Of a DNA stretch of 64,000 nucleotides, positions 53,085-64,000 are shown piece by piece. The stretch is from Cryomorphaceae bacterium (lineage in GTDB: Bacteria; Bacteroidota; Bacteroidia; Flavobacteriales_D; Parvicellaceae). Both the position numbers and the translations under genes were made by a program. The notes below the pieces were generated by a model. It saw only the letters and a list, made by a program, of their open reading frames with translations, did not search any database and was not told the DNA's origin. The stretch's first letter is position 1. Every line of letters begins with the position of its first letter. The stretch covers positions 462,279 to 526,278 of the forward strand of contig CAJJBV010000002.1 in NCBI GenBank assembly GCA_905182525.1. The letters are read 5' to 3'.

Positions 53085-53867
53085 TTATTTTCCAGTATAA
53101 TTTGGTTTTCTTTTTTCGAAAAATGCTTTAACACCCTCTTTGTGATCATCAGAAGAAGCAGCAGTAATTTGTAATTTTTTTTCAAGATCTAACTGCTCTT
53201 TTATACTATTTCCATTACTTTTGTTTAATAATTCCTTTATTAATCCAATTGATTTTGTGGGCATTTTACTTAGTTTTTTTGCAAATTCCAAAGCAATTTC
53301 ATAACCATTCCCATCTTTAACAGCTTTAAAAATCATTCCTATTTCTTCAGCTTCACTAGCTGATATCTTCTCCCCACTAAACATAAGCCCAGCCGCTTTT
53401 TGTTTTCCTATAAGTCTGGGTAAGTTATACGTTCCAGCGCTATCTGGCACAAGGCCAATATTTACAAAAGACTGAATGAATTTTGCAGATTCTCCTGCAA
53501 ACGTAACATCGCAACATATAGCTAGGTTTGCCCCAGCACCAGCTGCAACTCCATTAACATAGCATATTACAGGTTTTTTAATTCCATAAATCATTTCAAC
53601 TATTGGATTGTATGTATGTTCAATTATTTGATCAATTGAAGGTCCATCTTCTCTAGTTGCTTCTTCTAAATCTTGACCAGCACAGAATGCCCTACCAACA
53701 CCTGTTAAAACAATTGCTCTTACATTAATATCTTCGTTACATTTATTTAAAGCATCTAAAAATTCATCAGCCATTTCATAATTAAAACTATTTAAAAGTT
53801 CAGATCTATTTAGTTTAATTTCAGCAACACTGTCTGATATTTGAAATAAAATATTTTTGTAATTCAT
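53085..53867 (-). CDS. paaG: 2-(1,2-epoxy-1,2-dihydrophenyl)acetyl-CoA isomerase
   Basis: 260 aa crotonase. Oxyanion-hole AFCAGQDLEEATR and GVAAGAGANLAICCDV, then GLVPDSAGTYNLPRLIG with the acidic residue typical of PaaG instead of a hydratase Glu pair. It opens the epoxide ring in phenylacetyl-CoA breakdown. Divergent from paaE across an 83-base gap that contains a perfect palindrome. Confidence 0.88.
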   Translation of the reverse strand: MNYKNILFQISDSVAEIKLNRSELLNSFNYEMADEFLDALNKCNEDINVRAIVLTGVGRAFCAGQDLEEATREDGPSIDQIIEHTYNPIVEMIYGIKKPVICYVNGVAAGAGANLAICCDVTFAGESAKFIQSFVNIGLVPDSAGTYNLPRLIGKQKAAGLMFSGEKISASEAEEIGMIFKAVKDGNGYEIALEFAKKLSKMPTKSIGLIKELLNKSNGNSIKEQLDLEKKLQITAASSDDHKEGVKAFFEKRKPNYTGK

Positions 53868-53888
53868 TATTTAGTTTTAAGTTATTTA

Positions 53889-53911
53889 TTGAACAATATC
53901 ATATTGTTAAA
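53889..53911. promoter_or_regulatory. Palindrome between paaG and paaE (candidate operator)
   Basis: AACAATAT-C-ATATTGTT (53892-53908) is a perfect 8-bp inverted repeat around one base. With outer TT and AA it extends to 23 bases with one mismatched pair. It stands 22 bases from the paaG start and 43 from the paaE start, where a dimeric repressor could control both. TetR-family PaaR is the known regulator in other bacteria, but no regulator gene is in the window. Confidence 0.6.
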
Positions 53912-53950
53912 AAATTATTACGATTTTCGCACAAATTAACTAAAAATTTA

Positions 53951-55015
53951 ATGTCTCAATTCTATTCTTTAAAAGTAAATCAAATTAAAAAAGAAACTCA
54001 TGATTCGGTATCTGTTTCTTTTGAAATTGAATCTAAATTAGTAAATGATTTTAAATTTATCCCAGGTCAATATATTACAATTAAAATTAATATTAATGGT
54101 GAAGATTGCAGAAGGTCCTATTCTATTTGCTCATCATCAAACGAAAAATTAACAGTTGCAATTAAAAAAGTTCCAAATGGAAAGATGTCTAATTTTATAA
54201 ATAACAAATTAAAGACAGGTGATTTTATAGACGTCTCAACACCTGAAGGTAATTTCAAATTAGAAAATATAGATTCAAGTAATAATAGAAAATTTGTCGC
54301 CTTTGCCGCAGGCTCCGGTATAACGCCAATACTATCTATGATTAAAGAAATTAATTTAAAAGAAAAAAACACTCAGTTTCTTCTTTTTTATTCAAATAAA
54401 ACATCTAACGACGTGATGTTCAAAAGCGAAATAAATTCACTTTTGAATGATAATTTTTCTGTTAAATACATTTATACTAGAGAAGAAACAGATCTAGAAC
54501 TGTATAATGGAAGAATTGATGAGAATAAAACGACACAATTACTTAAATCGGAAATGTCATTTTTAAATGCAGATGGCTTTTATTTATGTGGTCCTGAAGA
54601 GATGATTTTTTCTGCAAAAAAAGTATTAGAATCATTTGATATTAGCAATGAAAAAATAAATTTCGAATTATTTACAACTCCTGTTCTTGAAAAACAAGAA
54701 TCTATTTCATCAGTTAACGAAAATGACTTTAGTGGCAGTTCCAATGTTACAGTTATCTGCGATGATGAAGAAGTGGAATTTTCACTCGACACTAGCGGAG
54801 AATCTATTCTTGATGCCGCAATGGAACAAGATCTTGATGTACCTTTTTCTTGTAAAGGGGCAGTTTGTTGTACATGCAAAGCAAAAGTAAAAACTGGAAA
54901 AGTCACAATGGACGCAAACTATGCACTTTCAGAGCAAGAAGTTGATGAAGGTTACATCCTTGCATGTCAGGCACACCCGGCTAGTACAGATGTTACTATA
55001 GACTTTGATTATTAA
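53951..55015 (+). CDS. paaE: Phenylacetyl-CoA epoxidase reductase subunit
   Basis: 354 aa. FAD-binding domain (RRSYSICSS), NAD-binding domain (AAGSGITPILSMIKE, then FYLCGPEEMI) and a C-terminal plant-type 2Fe-2S ferredoxin with CKGAVCCTC and the fourth Cys in ACQAHP. This order is that of PaaE, which passes electrons to the PaaABC epoxidase. paaABCD are not seen here; the next gene is an unrelated protease. Confidence 0.9.
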   Translation: MSQFYSLKVNQIKKETHDSVSVSFEIESKLVNDFKFIPGQYITIKININGEDCRRSYSICSSSNEKLTVAIKKVPNGKMSNFINNKLKTGDFIDVSTPEGNFKLENIDSSNNRKFVAFAAGSGITPILSMIKEINLKEKNTQFLLFYSNKTSNDVMFKSEINSLLNDNFSVKYIYTREETDLELYNGRIDENKTTQLLKSEMSFLNADGFYLCGPEEMIFSAKKVLESFDISNEKINFELFTTPVLEKQESISSVNENDFSGSSNVTVICDDEEVEFSLDTSGESILDAAMEQDLDVPFSCKGAVCCTCKAKVKTGKVTMDANYALSEQEVDEGYILACQAHPASTDVTIDFDY

Positions 55016-55039
55016 AACAAAAACTATAATTTAGACTAA

Positions 55040-57349
55040 ATGATGAATAAAAAAATTGTCTTAATATCATTTTTATTTATTTTACTTCAGTTGAAATCTC
55101 AAGTTAAAGATTTAGGTGAACCATTAAGTTGGACTACTAAACAAGCTACGTTTCTATCTATTCCTAAAATAGTTTTACCTAATTTTAATCTTTCCGATCA
55201 GTTAAGTTCAGATAGTTCTTATTATTCTGGAGAAATGAAACCTTTTAAATTTGGAAAGGAATACGATGTTGATATTAACTTTTTTGAAAATGCTAAAATT
55301 TTTAATTTAAATGAAGGAGTATTAAGATTAATTGAAATAAATTCTAAAAATGCTATATCTATAAATCTAATATTTGATCAATTTTATTTAGAGAAAGGCT
55401 CTTACTTATATCTTCACAACAAAAGCTATAATTTTTTTCTCGGTGCTTATACTAGTGAAAATAATAACTCTCAAAATATTTTAGGAACAGATTTAATAAA
55501 GGGTGATAAAATTATTATTGAATTTTTTGAGCCAAATAATAACATTGGTAAGTCTAATCTTCATCTTTCCAAAATTATACATGGATATAAGGACATTGAT
55601 AATTTTTTTAATTTAAGAGTTAACGAGTCTGGTGCATGCAATATGGATGTGATATGTCCAGATGGGTTGCCGTGGGAAAAAGAAATTTCCTCTGTAGCCC
55701 GAATTATGAATGGGGGAGGACTTTGCACTGGAACTTTAATTAATAATACATCTCAAGATGGAACTCCATATTTCCTCACTGCCGATCATTGTGGTCCAGC
55801 CAATATGGGTAGTGCAGTTTTTAGATTTAATTATGATAGTCCGATTTGTGGTTCTCAAACAATTGCAAATAGTCAAAGTCCAGTCGGAACTCAACAAACC
55901 GTCAATGGATCTTCATTAATCGCTTCAAATAGTTATTCAGATTTCGGATTAATTCTTTTAAATACTGTTCCTGATTCATCTTATGACATTTGCTATTCTG
56001 GGTGGAATAATTCTTCATTATTGCCTAATTCTGCAGTTGGAATCCATCATCCAAGTGGGGATGTTAAAAAAATATCATTTGATGATGATCCACTTCAAAC
56101 ATCTTCGTCCGGAGGGACTAATAATATGCTTAGGATTGAGTCGTGGGAAAGAAATACAACTACTGAAGGTGGATCTTCTGGGGCTGGACTTTGGGATCAA
56201 GATCATTATTTAGTTGGGCAATTATACGGTGGCCAAGCAGCATGTGGTAATAGTTCCTATGATATTTATGGTAGATTTTCTCTTTCTTGGACTGGAAATA
56301 ATTCCACATCACCAAATTCAAGATTAATGGATTGGCTTGATCCGTTAAATAGTGGGTTAACTGAAATTGCAACATACTGTCCAAATTCTACTCCGCTTTT
56401 ACAACTTGATGGTGGTTTAACTAGCACAAACTCCAACGAAGATTATTATTGCTCTAAATGGATTCCATTAGAATTTAAATTATCAAACTCAGGATCGAAT
56501 GCGATTAATTCCGCATTGATATTTATTTATATTGATACAGTTTTGGCTAGGCAACATTTGTGGTCAGGCATATTAAATCCTGGCGCCTCAATTATTGTAA
56601 ACCTAGATACTTCAATTTTAGTACAAGATCCAGGTGAGCATGATTTGGATCTTGAGATTGTAAAATTAAATGATTCATTAGACTTAAACGAAACAAATAA
56701 TAATTTATCGTTTCGATTTTCTAACTTTCCCGAAACTAGCTTGTTGCGTGTTTCAATAGAACTCGACTGTTGGGGAAGCGAAGTTTCTTGGAATATAACT
56801 AATGATTCTTCAGGAAATATTTTGTTCGATGTCCCTGAAGACACTTACTCGGATAATTCCTTAGCGGAAACAGTAAATAATAATATATGCCTTGCAGATG
56901 GCTGTTACCGATTTAATATTTTTGATTCCTACGGGGATGGAATGTACGGCTCTCAATACAGTTCGTGTAGTGTAGATGGTAATTACAGTATAATAAATCA
57001 ATGGGACACTTATACTTTTGTAAGTATGAATATAGCTAATGCTGACTATGGAGACTCAACATATAATAACTTTTGTGTAAATAATACGGGTATAATTCAT
57101 ACTAAAGATAATATTGAAATTAACCTTTATCCCAATCCGTCAAGTGGTAATCTTAATATAGTAATGTCTACTTTTACATCACCTACAAACTTTGAAATAT
57201 TAGATATTAATGGAAAAATGGTTAAAAAATTCGTAATGAATTCTAATAAATACTTTTTAAATATTGATACTTTGAGTAAAGGATTTTATTTGTTAAAATT
57301 TTACAATTCATCTGGCATTAAGTCTGTAATGAGTTTTATTAAAAATTAA
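55040..57349 (+). CDS. T9SS-exported trypsin-like (lysyl-endopeptidase-type) serine protease
   Basis: 769 aa with a signal peptide. A pro-region is followed by the catalytic domain: FLTADHCG (His250), YSDFGLILL (Asp301) and GGSSGAGLW (Ser380), with the Cys pattern of lysyl endopeptidases. After it come a CARDB-like segment (about 455-560), a DxYGDG module (DSYGDGMYG) and a type-A sorting domain (NLYPNPSSGNL to the end). Secreted via T9SS. The SDR gene follows after 4 bases. Confidence 0.9.
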   Translation: MMNKKIVLISFLFILLQLKSQVKDLGEPLSWTTKQATFLSIPKIVLPNFNLSDQLSSDSSYYSGEMKPFKFGKEYDVDINFFENAKIFNLNEGVLRLIEINSKNAISINLIFDQFYLEKGSYLYLHNKSYNFFLGAYTSENNNSQNILGTDLIKGDKIIIEFFEPNNNIGKSNLHLSKIIHGYKDIDNFFNLRVNESGACNMDVICPDGLPWEKEISSVARIMNGGGLCTGTLINNTSQDGTPYFLTADHCGPANMGSAVFRFNYDSPICGSQTIANSQSPVGTQQTVNGSSLIASNSYSDFGLILLNTVPDSSYDICYSGWNNSSLLPNSAVGIHHPSGDVKKISFDDDPLQTSSSGGTNNMLRIESWERNTTTEGGSSGAGLWDQDHYLVGQLYGGQAACGNSSYDIYGRFSLSWTGNNSTSPNSRLMDWLDPLNSGLTEIATYCPNSTPLLQLDGGLTSTNSNEDYYCSKWIPLEFKLSNSGSNAINSALIFIYIDTVLARQHLWSGILNPGASIIVNLDTSILVQDPGEHDLDLEIVKLNDSLDLNETNNNLSFRFSNFPETSLLRVSIELDCWGSEVSWNITNDSSGNILFDVPEDTYSDNSLAETVNNNICLADGCYRFNIFDSYGDGMYGSQYSSCSVDGNYSIINQWDTYTFVSMNIANADYGDSTYNNFCVNNTGIIHTKDNIEINLYPNPSSGNLNIVMSTFTSPTNFEILDINGKMVKKFVMNSNKYFLNIDTLSKGFYLLKFYNSSGIKSVMSFIKN

Positions 57350-57353
57350 AAAT

Positions 57354-58037
57354 TTGAATATTGTAATAACAGGATGTTCTAAAGGTATTGGGTTAGAACT
57401 AGTTAAGATTTGGACTTTAAATCATAAAGTTTATGGTATATCCAGAAATCTTAAAGCACTAAAATCACTTAAATCTGTTCTTAAAAATCCTGATAATTTT
57501 GAGTTTATTGCCGAGGATATAAACAATTTAAATATTGAAATTGTTAACCGTTGGATTAACAAAAGTAATGTTGATATTTTAATAAATAATGCTGGTATAC
57601 TTATTAACAAGCCATTTTCCACTATAGATTATCAGGATTATAAAGACGTAATGGATATAAATTTTTGGGGAGCTTTCAATATGTCTAAATTGCTTTTAGA
57701 AAAACTTTCTTGTTGCAATGGCCAAATTATTAATATCTCTAGCATGGGGGGGGTTAATTTTAGTTCAAAATTTCCTGGCCTTTCACTTTACAGTTCTTCA
57801 AAAGCTGCTTTGACAGTTCTAACTGAATGTCTAGCTGAAGAACTAAAGCCCAAAAATGTTAGAGTTAATGCGCTTGCGCTTGGTGCTGTACAGACAGAAA
57901 TGTTAGATAAAGCCTTTCCAGATTATAAAGCAGATGTTTCTGCAGTAAATATGGCTTCTTTTATTGTAGATTTTGTAAATTCTTCCTCCGGTATTATCAA
58001 CGGCCAAATAATAAGACTTGCTAAAAGCAATCCTTGA
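57354..58037 (+). CDS. Short-chain dehydrogenase/reductase
   Basis: 227 aa classical SDR. TGCSKGIGLEL is the NAD(P)-binding motif, NNAGIL and the catalytic YSSSKAAL (YxxxK) are present, with INISSMGG before it. The start is TTG at 57354, only 4 bases after the protease stop. Substrate unknown. Confidence 0.87.
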   Translation: MNIVITGCSKGIGLELVKIWTLNHKVYGISRNLKALKSLKSVLKNPDNFEFIAEDINNLNIEIVNRWINKSNVDILINNAGILINKPFSTIDYQDYKDVMDINFWGAFNMSKLLLEKLSCCNGQIINISSMGGVNFSSKFPGLSLYSSSKAALTVLTECLAEELKPKNVRVNALALGAVQTEMLDKAFPDYKADVSAVNMASFIVDFVNSSSGIINGQIIRLAKSNP

Positions 58038-58099
58038 CCTCTGATTACCAGCATTATATACTATAACTTTAAATTTTGTTAATATTTAAGAGGAAAAAG

Positions 58100-58130
58100 T
58101 TTGAGAATAAAAAATATCATAGTATGTTTG
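58100..58130 (+). promoter_or_regulatory. rRNA promoter P1
   Basis: TTTG (58100-58103), 19 bases, TATGTTTG (58123-58130). This fits TTTG-N19-TAnnTTTG exactly. The expected start of transcription is near 58137. Confidence 0.7.
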
Positions 58131-58201
58131 CACCCCGAAAAAGTTATTTAAGTATTTGAATCATTAATTATAGAAAAAAAACTTATTTTTTTTTCATTAT
58201 T

Positions 58202-58232
58202 CTTGTGTGATTTAAATATTCGTTTACCTTTG
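58202..58232 (+). promoter_or_regulatory. rRNA promoter P2
   Basis: CTTG (58202-58205), 19 bases, TACCTTTG (58225-58232). The -7 box is exact and the upstream box has one mismatch. The same spacing as P1 supports a tandem pair about 100 bases apart. Confidence 0.6.
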
Positions 58233-58301
58233 CCGGCCGATTGTGATACTAAACGTAGTTTTACATCGTTACAATGAGTGTTTAACTCATTTAAAATATT
58301 T

Positions 58302-58317
58302 AAGTTCTTTGAAGTAT
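58302..58317 (+). promoter_or_regulatory. boxA-like antitermination site in the rRNA leader
   Basis: AAGTTCTTTGAAGTATT recurs as AAGTTCTTTGACGTATTTC at 60186 in the 16S-23S spacer. The core resembles E. coli boxA (TGCTCTTTAACA), the NusB/S10 binding site. Each copy follows a small ACTC/GAGT hairpin (58274-58290; 60171-60184). Confidence 0.55.
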
Positions 58318-58383
58318 TGAAGTATAGAATTAAAAGACTAGCAACCCCTGAGATTTGTTTCAACAAAACTTAAAGTTATAATT

Positions 58384-59908
<1,525 letters not shown>

Positions 59909-59970
59909 TAGAGTATTCAAATTTTAGGATGTTAGTCTTTTTTCTTACTTCAATATTATTTAACTCACCC

Positions 59971-60007
59971 AATAGCTCAGTTCTCTCTACTGAACTCCGT
60001 GGCTATT
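59971..60007 (+). other. Hairpin in the 16S-tRNA spacer
   Basis: AATAGC...GCTATT with an inner AGTTC/GAACT stem (59980-59995) folds the RNA before tRNA-Ile. Probably a processing site for the precursor. Confidence 0.45.
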
Positions 60008-60011
60008 TTAT

Positions 60012-60085
60012 AGTCCCTTAGCTCAGTTGGTTAGAGCGCTACACTGATAATGTAGAGGTCCGCAGTTCAAATCTGCGAGGGACTA
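60012..60085 (+). tRNA. tRNA-Ile (GAT)
   Basis: 74 bases. Acceptor AGTCCCT pairs with AGGGACT, D-arm TTAGCTCAGTTGG, anticodon loop CTGATAA (anticodon GAT) in a CTACA/TGTAG stem, T-arm GTTCAAATC. The CCA is not fully encoded (ACC follows). Confidence 0.96.
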
Positions 60086-60093
60086 CCGCTAAC

Positions 60094-60167
60094 GGGGGAT
60101 TAGCTCAGCTGGCTAGAGCGCCTGCCTTGCACGCAGGAGGTCATCGGTTCGACTCCGATATTCTCCA
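60094..60167 (+). tRNA. tRNA-Ala (TGC)
   Basis: 74 bases. Acceptor GGGGGAT pairs with ATTCTCC through two G-T pairs. Anticodon loop CTTGCAC (anticodon TGC) in a CCTGC/GCAGG stem. T-arm GTTCGACTC. It follows tRNA-Ile after 8 bases, the usual arrangement in this spacer. Confidence 0.96.
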
Positions 60168-60185
60168 CTAAACTCAAATGAGTTG

Positions 60186-60203
60186 AAGTTCTTTGACGTA
60201 TTT
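60186..60203 (+). promoter_or_regulatory. boxA-like site ahead of 23S rRNA
   Basis: AAGTTCTTTGACGTATTT, the second copy of the boxA-like element, about 60 bases before 23S and directly after the hairpin AACTC-AAAT-GAGTT (60171-60184). Confidence 0.55.
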
Positions 60204-60246
60204 CAATATTAATAATCATAAAAGTACATAACAAATTGTTACTTAT

Positions 60247-63108
<2,862 letters not shown>

Positions 63109-63166
63109 TGACACTTTGTTGTGTACTCTATGATTATCTTTTGAAATACTAACATATTTAACGATA

Positions 63167-63274
<108 letters not shown>

Positions 63275-63282
63275 TTTTTAAA

Positions 63283-63307
63283 AACCTCCTTATGGAGGTT
63301 TTTTTTT
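63283..63307 (+). terminator. Intrinsic terminator of the rRNA operon
   Basis: AACCTCC-TTAT-GGAGGTT, a 7-bp stem with a 4-base loop (63283-63300), followed by seven T (63301-63307). Nine bases after 5S, before carB. Confidence 0.9.
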
Positions 63308-63373
63308 GCCTTTTTTTCAACAACATGAATATTTTGACAGTCTTTTAGTTATTTTCGTCTTCAAAGTTTTAAT

Positions 63374-64000
63374 ATGCCAAAAGATACGTCCATAAAATCA
63401 GTCCTTATAATTGGAAGTGGCCCTATTGTTATAGGTCAAGCTTGTGAGTTTGATTATTCAGGTTCTCAAGCATCCAGATCTTTAAGAGAAGAAGGAATTG
63501 AAGTAACATTAATTAATTCTAATCCAGCTACAATTATGACTGATAAAGTAGTTGCTGATAATATTTATTTACTTCCTCTTAGAATTAGAATCTATAGAAG
63601 CAAATATTGAAGACACATAATATTGACGCAGTATTACCAACAATGGGTGGTCAAACTGCATTGAATCTTTGTATAAAGTGTAGTGAAGTTGGACTTTGGG
63701 AAGATCATAATGTCAAAATTATTGGAGTAGATATTGACGCTATTGAAATCACAGAAAACAGAGAAGCTTTTAGAGATTTAATGCTCGATATTGATATTCC
63801 AATGGCTCCTCAATCGTCTGCTAAAGTCTTTTTTAGAAGGAAAAGGAATTGCACAAGAATATGGATTTCCTTTATGCATTAGGGCCTCTTATACACTTGG
63901 TGGAGCAGGTGCAGCAATTGTATATGATGAATGAAGAGTTTGATCAATTATTGACTAGAGGTTTACATCTTTCACCTATTAAAGAGGTTATGATTGATAA
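63374..64000 (+). CDS. carB: Carbamoyl-phosphate synthase large subunit, N-terminal part (cut by the window end, frameshifted)
   Basis: The first ~209 codons. It begins [26 protein letters not shown], characteristic of CarB, goes on with [38 protein letters not shown] and [18 protein letters not shown] (last two in corrected frames). Makes carbamoyl phosphate for pyrimidines and arginine. Four frame breaks fall in 560 bases: near 63583, 63610, 63821, and an extra T at about 63932. As carB is normally essential, they are most likely sequence errors. It starts 66 bases after the rRNA terminator. Confidence 0.9.

Larger units (their letters stand above)
58038..58383 (+). other. Leader region of the rRNA operon
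   Basis: 346 bases without a protein gene. It holds two promoters of the Bacteroidota type, a short hairpin (ATGAGT-GTTTA-ACTCAT, 58274-58290) and a boxA-like site (58302-58317) before 16S. The minus-strand open frame here is not protein-like. Confidence 0.8.

Noticed and set aside
58148..58366. Minus-strand ORF of 72 codons in the rRNA leader
   Set aside because: It overlaps promoter P2 and boxA and has no recognisable protein sequence.
59971..59995. TAGCTCAGTT in the spacer resembles a tRNA D-arm
   Set aside because: No anticodon arm, T-arm or acceptor pairing follows; it is explained by a hairpin before tRNA-Ile.
63333..63357. carB promoter TTTG...TATTTTCG
   Set aside because: The spacing is only 13 bases and the -7 box has a mismatch.

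Overview
The window looks like a low-GC member of the Bacteroidota, most likely a marine Flavobacteriales. The evidence is the 16S gene, Por/T9SS-type C-terminal sorting domains, GWxTD and SPOR proteins, a TonB receptor with an N-terminal carboxypeptidase-regulatory domain, promoters of the TTTG / TAnnTTTG type, and scarce Shine-Dalgarno sites with several TTG or GTG starts. Lineage below order is not claimed.

Layout. 1-9096 (minus): one giant T9SS-exported adhesin built from a MAM/anchor-J-like head, CARDB-like and beta-helix units (one unit of 1737 bp duplicated almost perfectly), PKD domains, Cys-rich repeats and a sorting domain cut by the left edge. 9248-19137 (minus): a small membrane protein; a second giant T9SS protein combining an M43 metallopeptidase, GEVED, PKD, a cupredoxin with a full type-1 copper ligand set, two families of ~50-residue Cys repeats and an embedded GH16 beta-glucanase; and a simpler M43 paralogue. 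19246-30635: housekeeping genes (holA, threonine aldolase, tyrS, rlmB, aroA, aroB), a LuxE-like protein, two lipoproteins and a crotonase. 30772-34331: a SPOR/beta-barrel envelope protein and a cysteine synthase/CBS-type enzyme. 34348-42853 (minus): paaY, paaJ/pcaF, paaI-like, pyrG, a TonB receptor and a DPP4-like S9 peptidase. 42929-44908: a fused lycopene cyclase-Blh beta-carotene cleavage protein. 44917-50882 (minus): acyltransferase, DUF819, DUF349, DksA-like, RlmL-like and membrane proteins. 50970-58037: S46 dipeptidyl peptidase, paaG and paaE facing apart around a palindrome, a T9SS trypsin-like protease and an SDR. 58038-63308: a complete rRNA operon (two promoters, boxA-like sites, 16S, tRNA-Ile, tRNA-Ala, 23S, 5S, terminator). 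63374 to the end: the start of carB.

Biology. The genes suggest a heterotroph of protein and polysaccharide: several exported peptidases, a beta-glucanase-bearing surface protein, phenylacetyl-CoA catabolism (paaE, paaG, paaI, paaJ, paaY and a crotonase in three places), and retinal synthesis from lycopene, which usually serves a rhodopsin (none is in the window).

Caution on sequence quality. Single-base frameshifts break many genes, in clusters (1-16 kb, 30.9-33.8 kb, 47-48 kb and the last 600 bases). They hit genes that should be essential, such as carB, and sit where neighbouring repeat copies show the intact base. I read them mostly as sequencing or assembly errors and annotate each broken gene as one entry.
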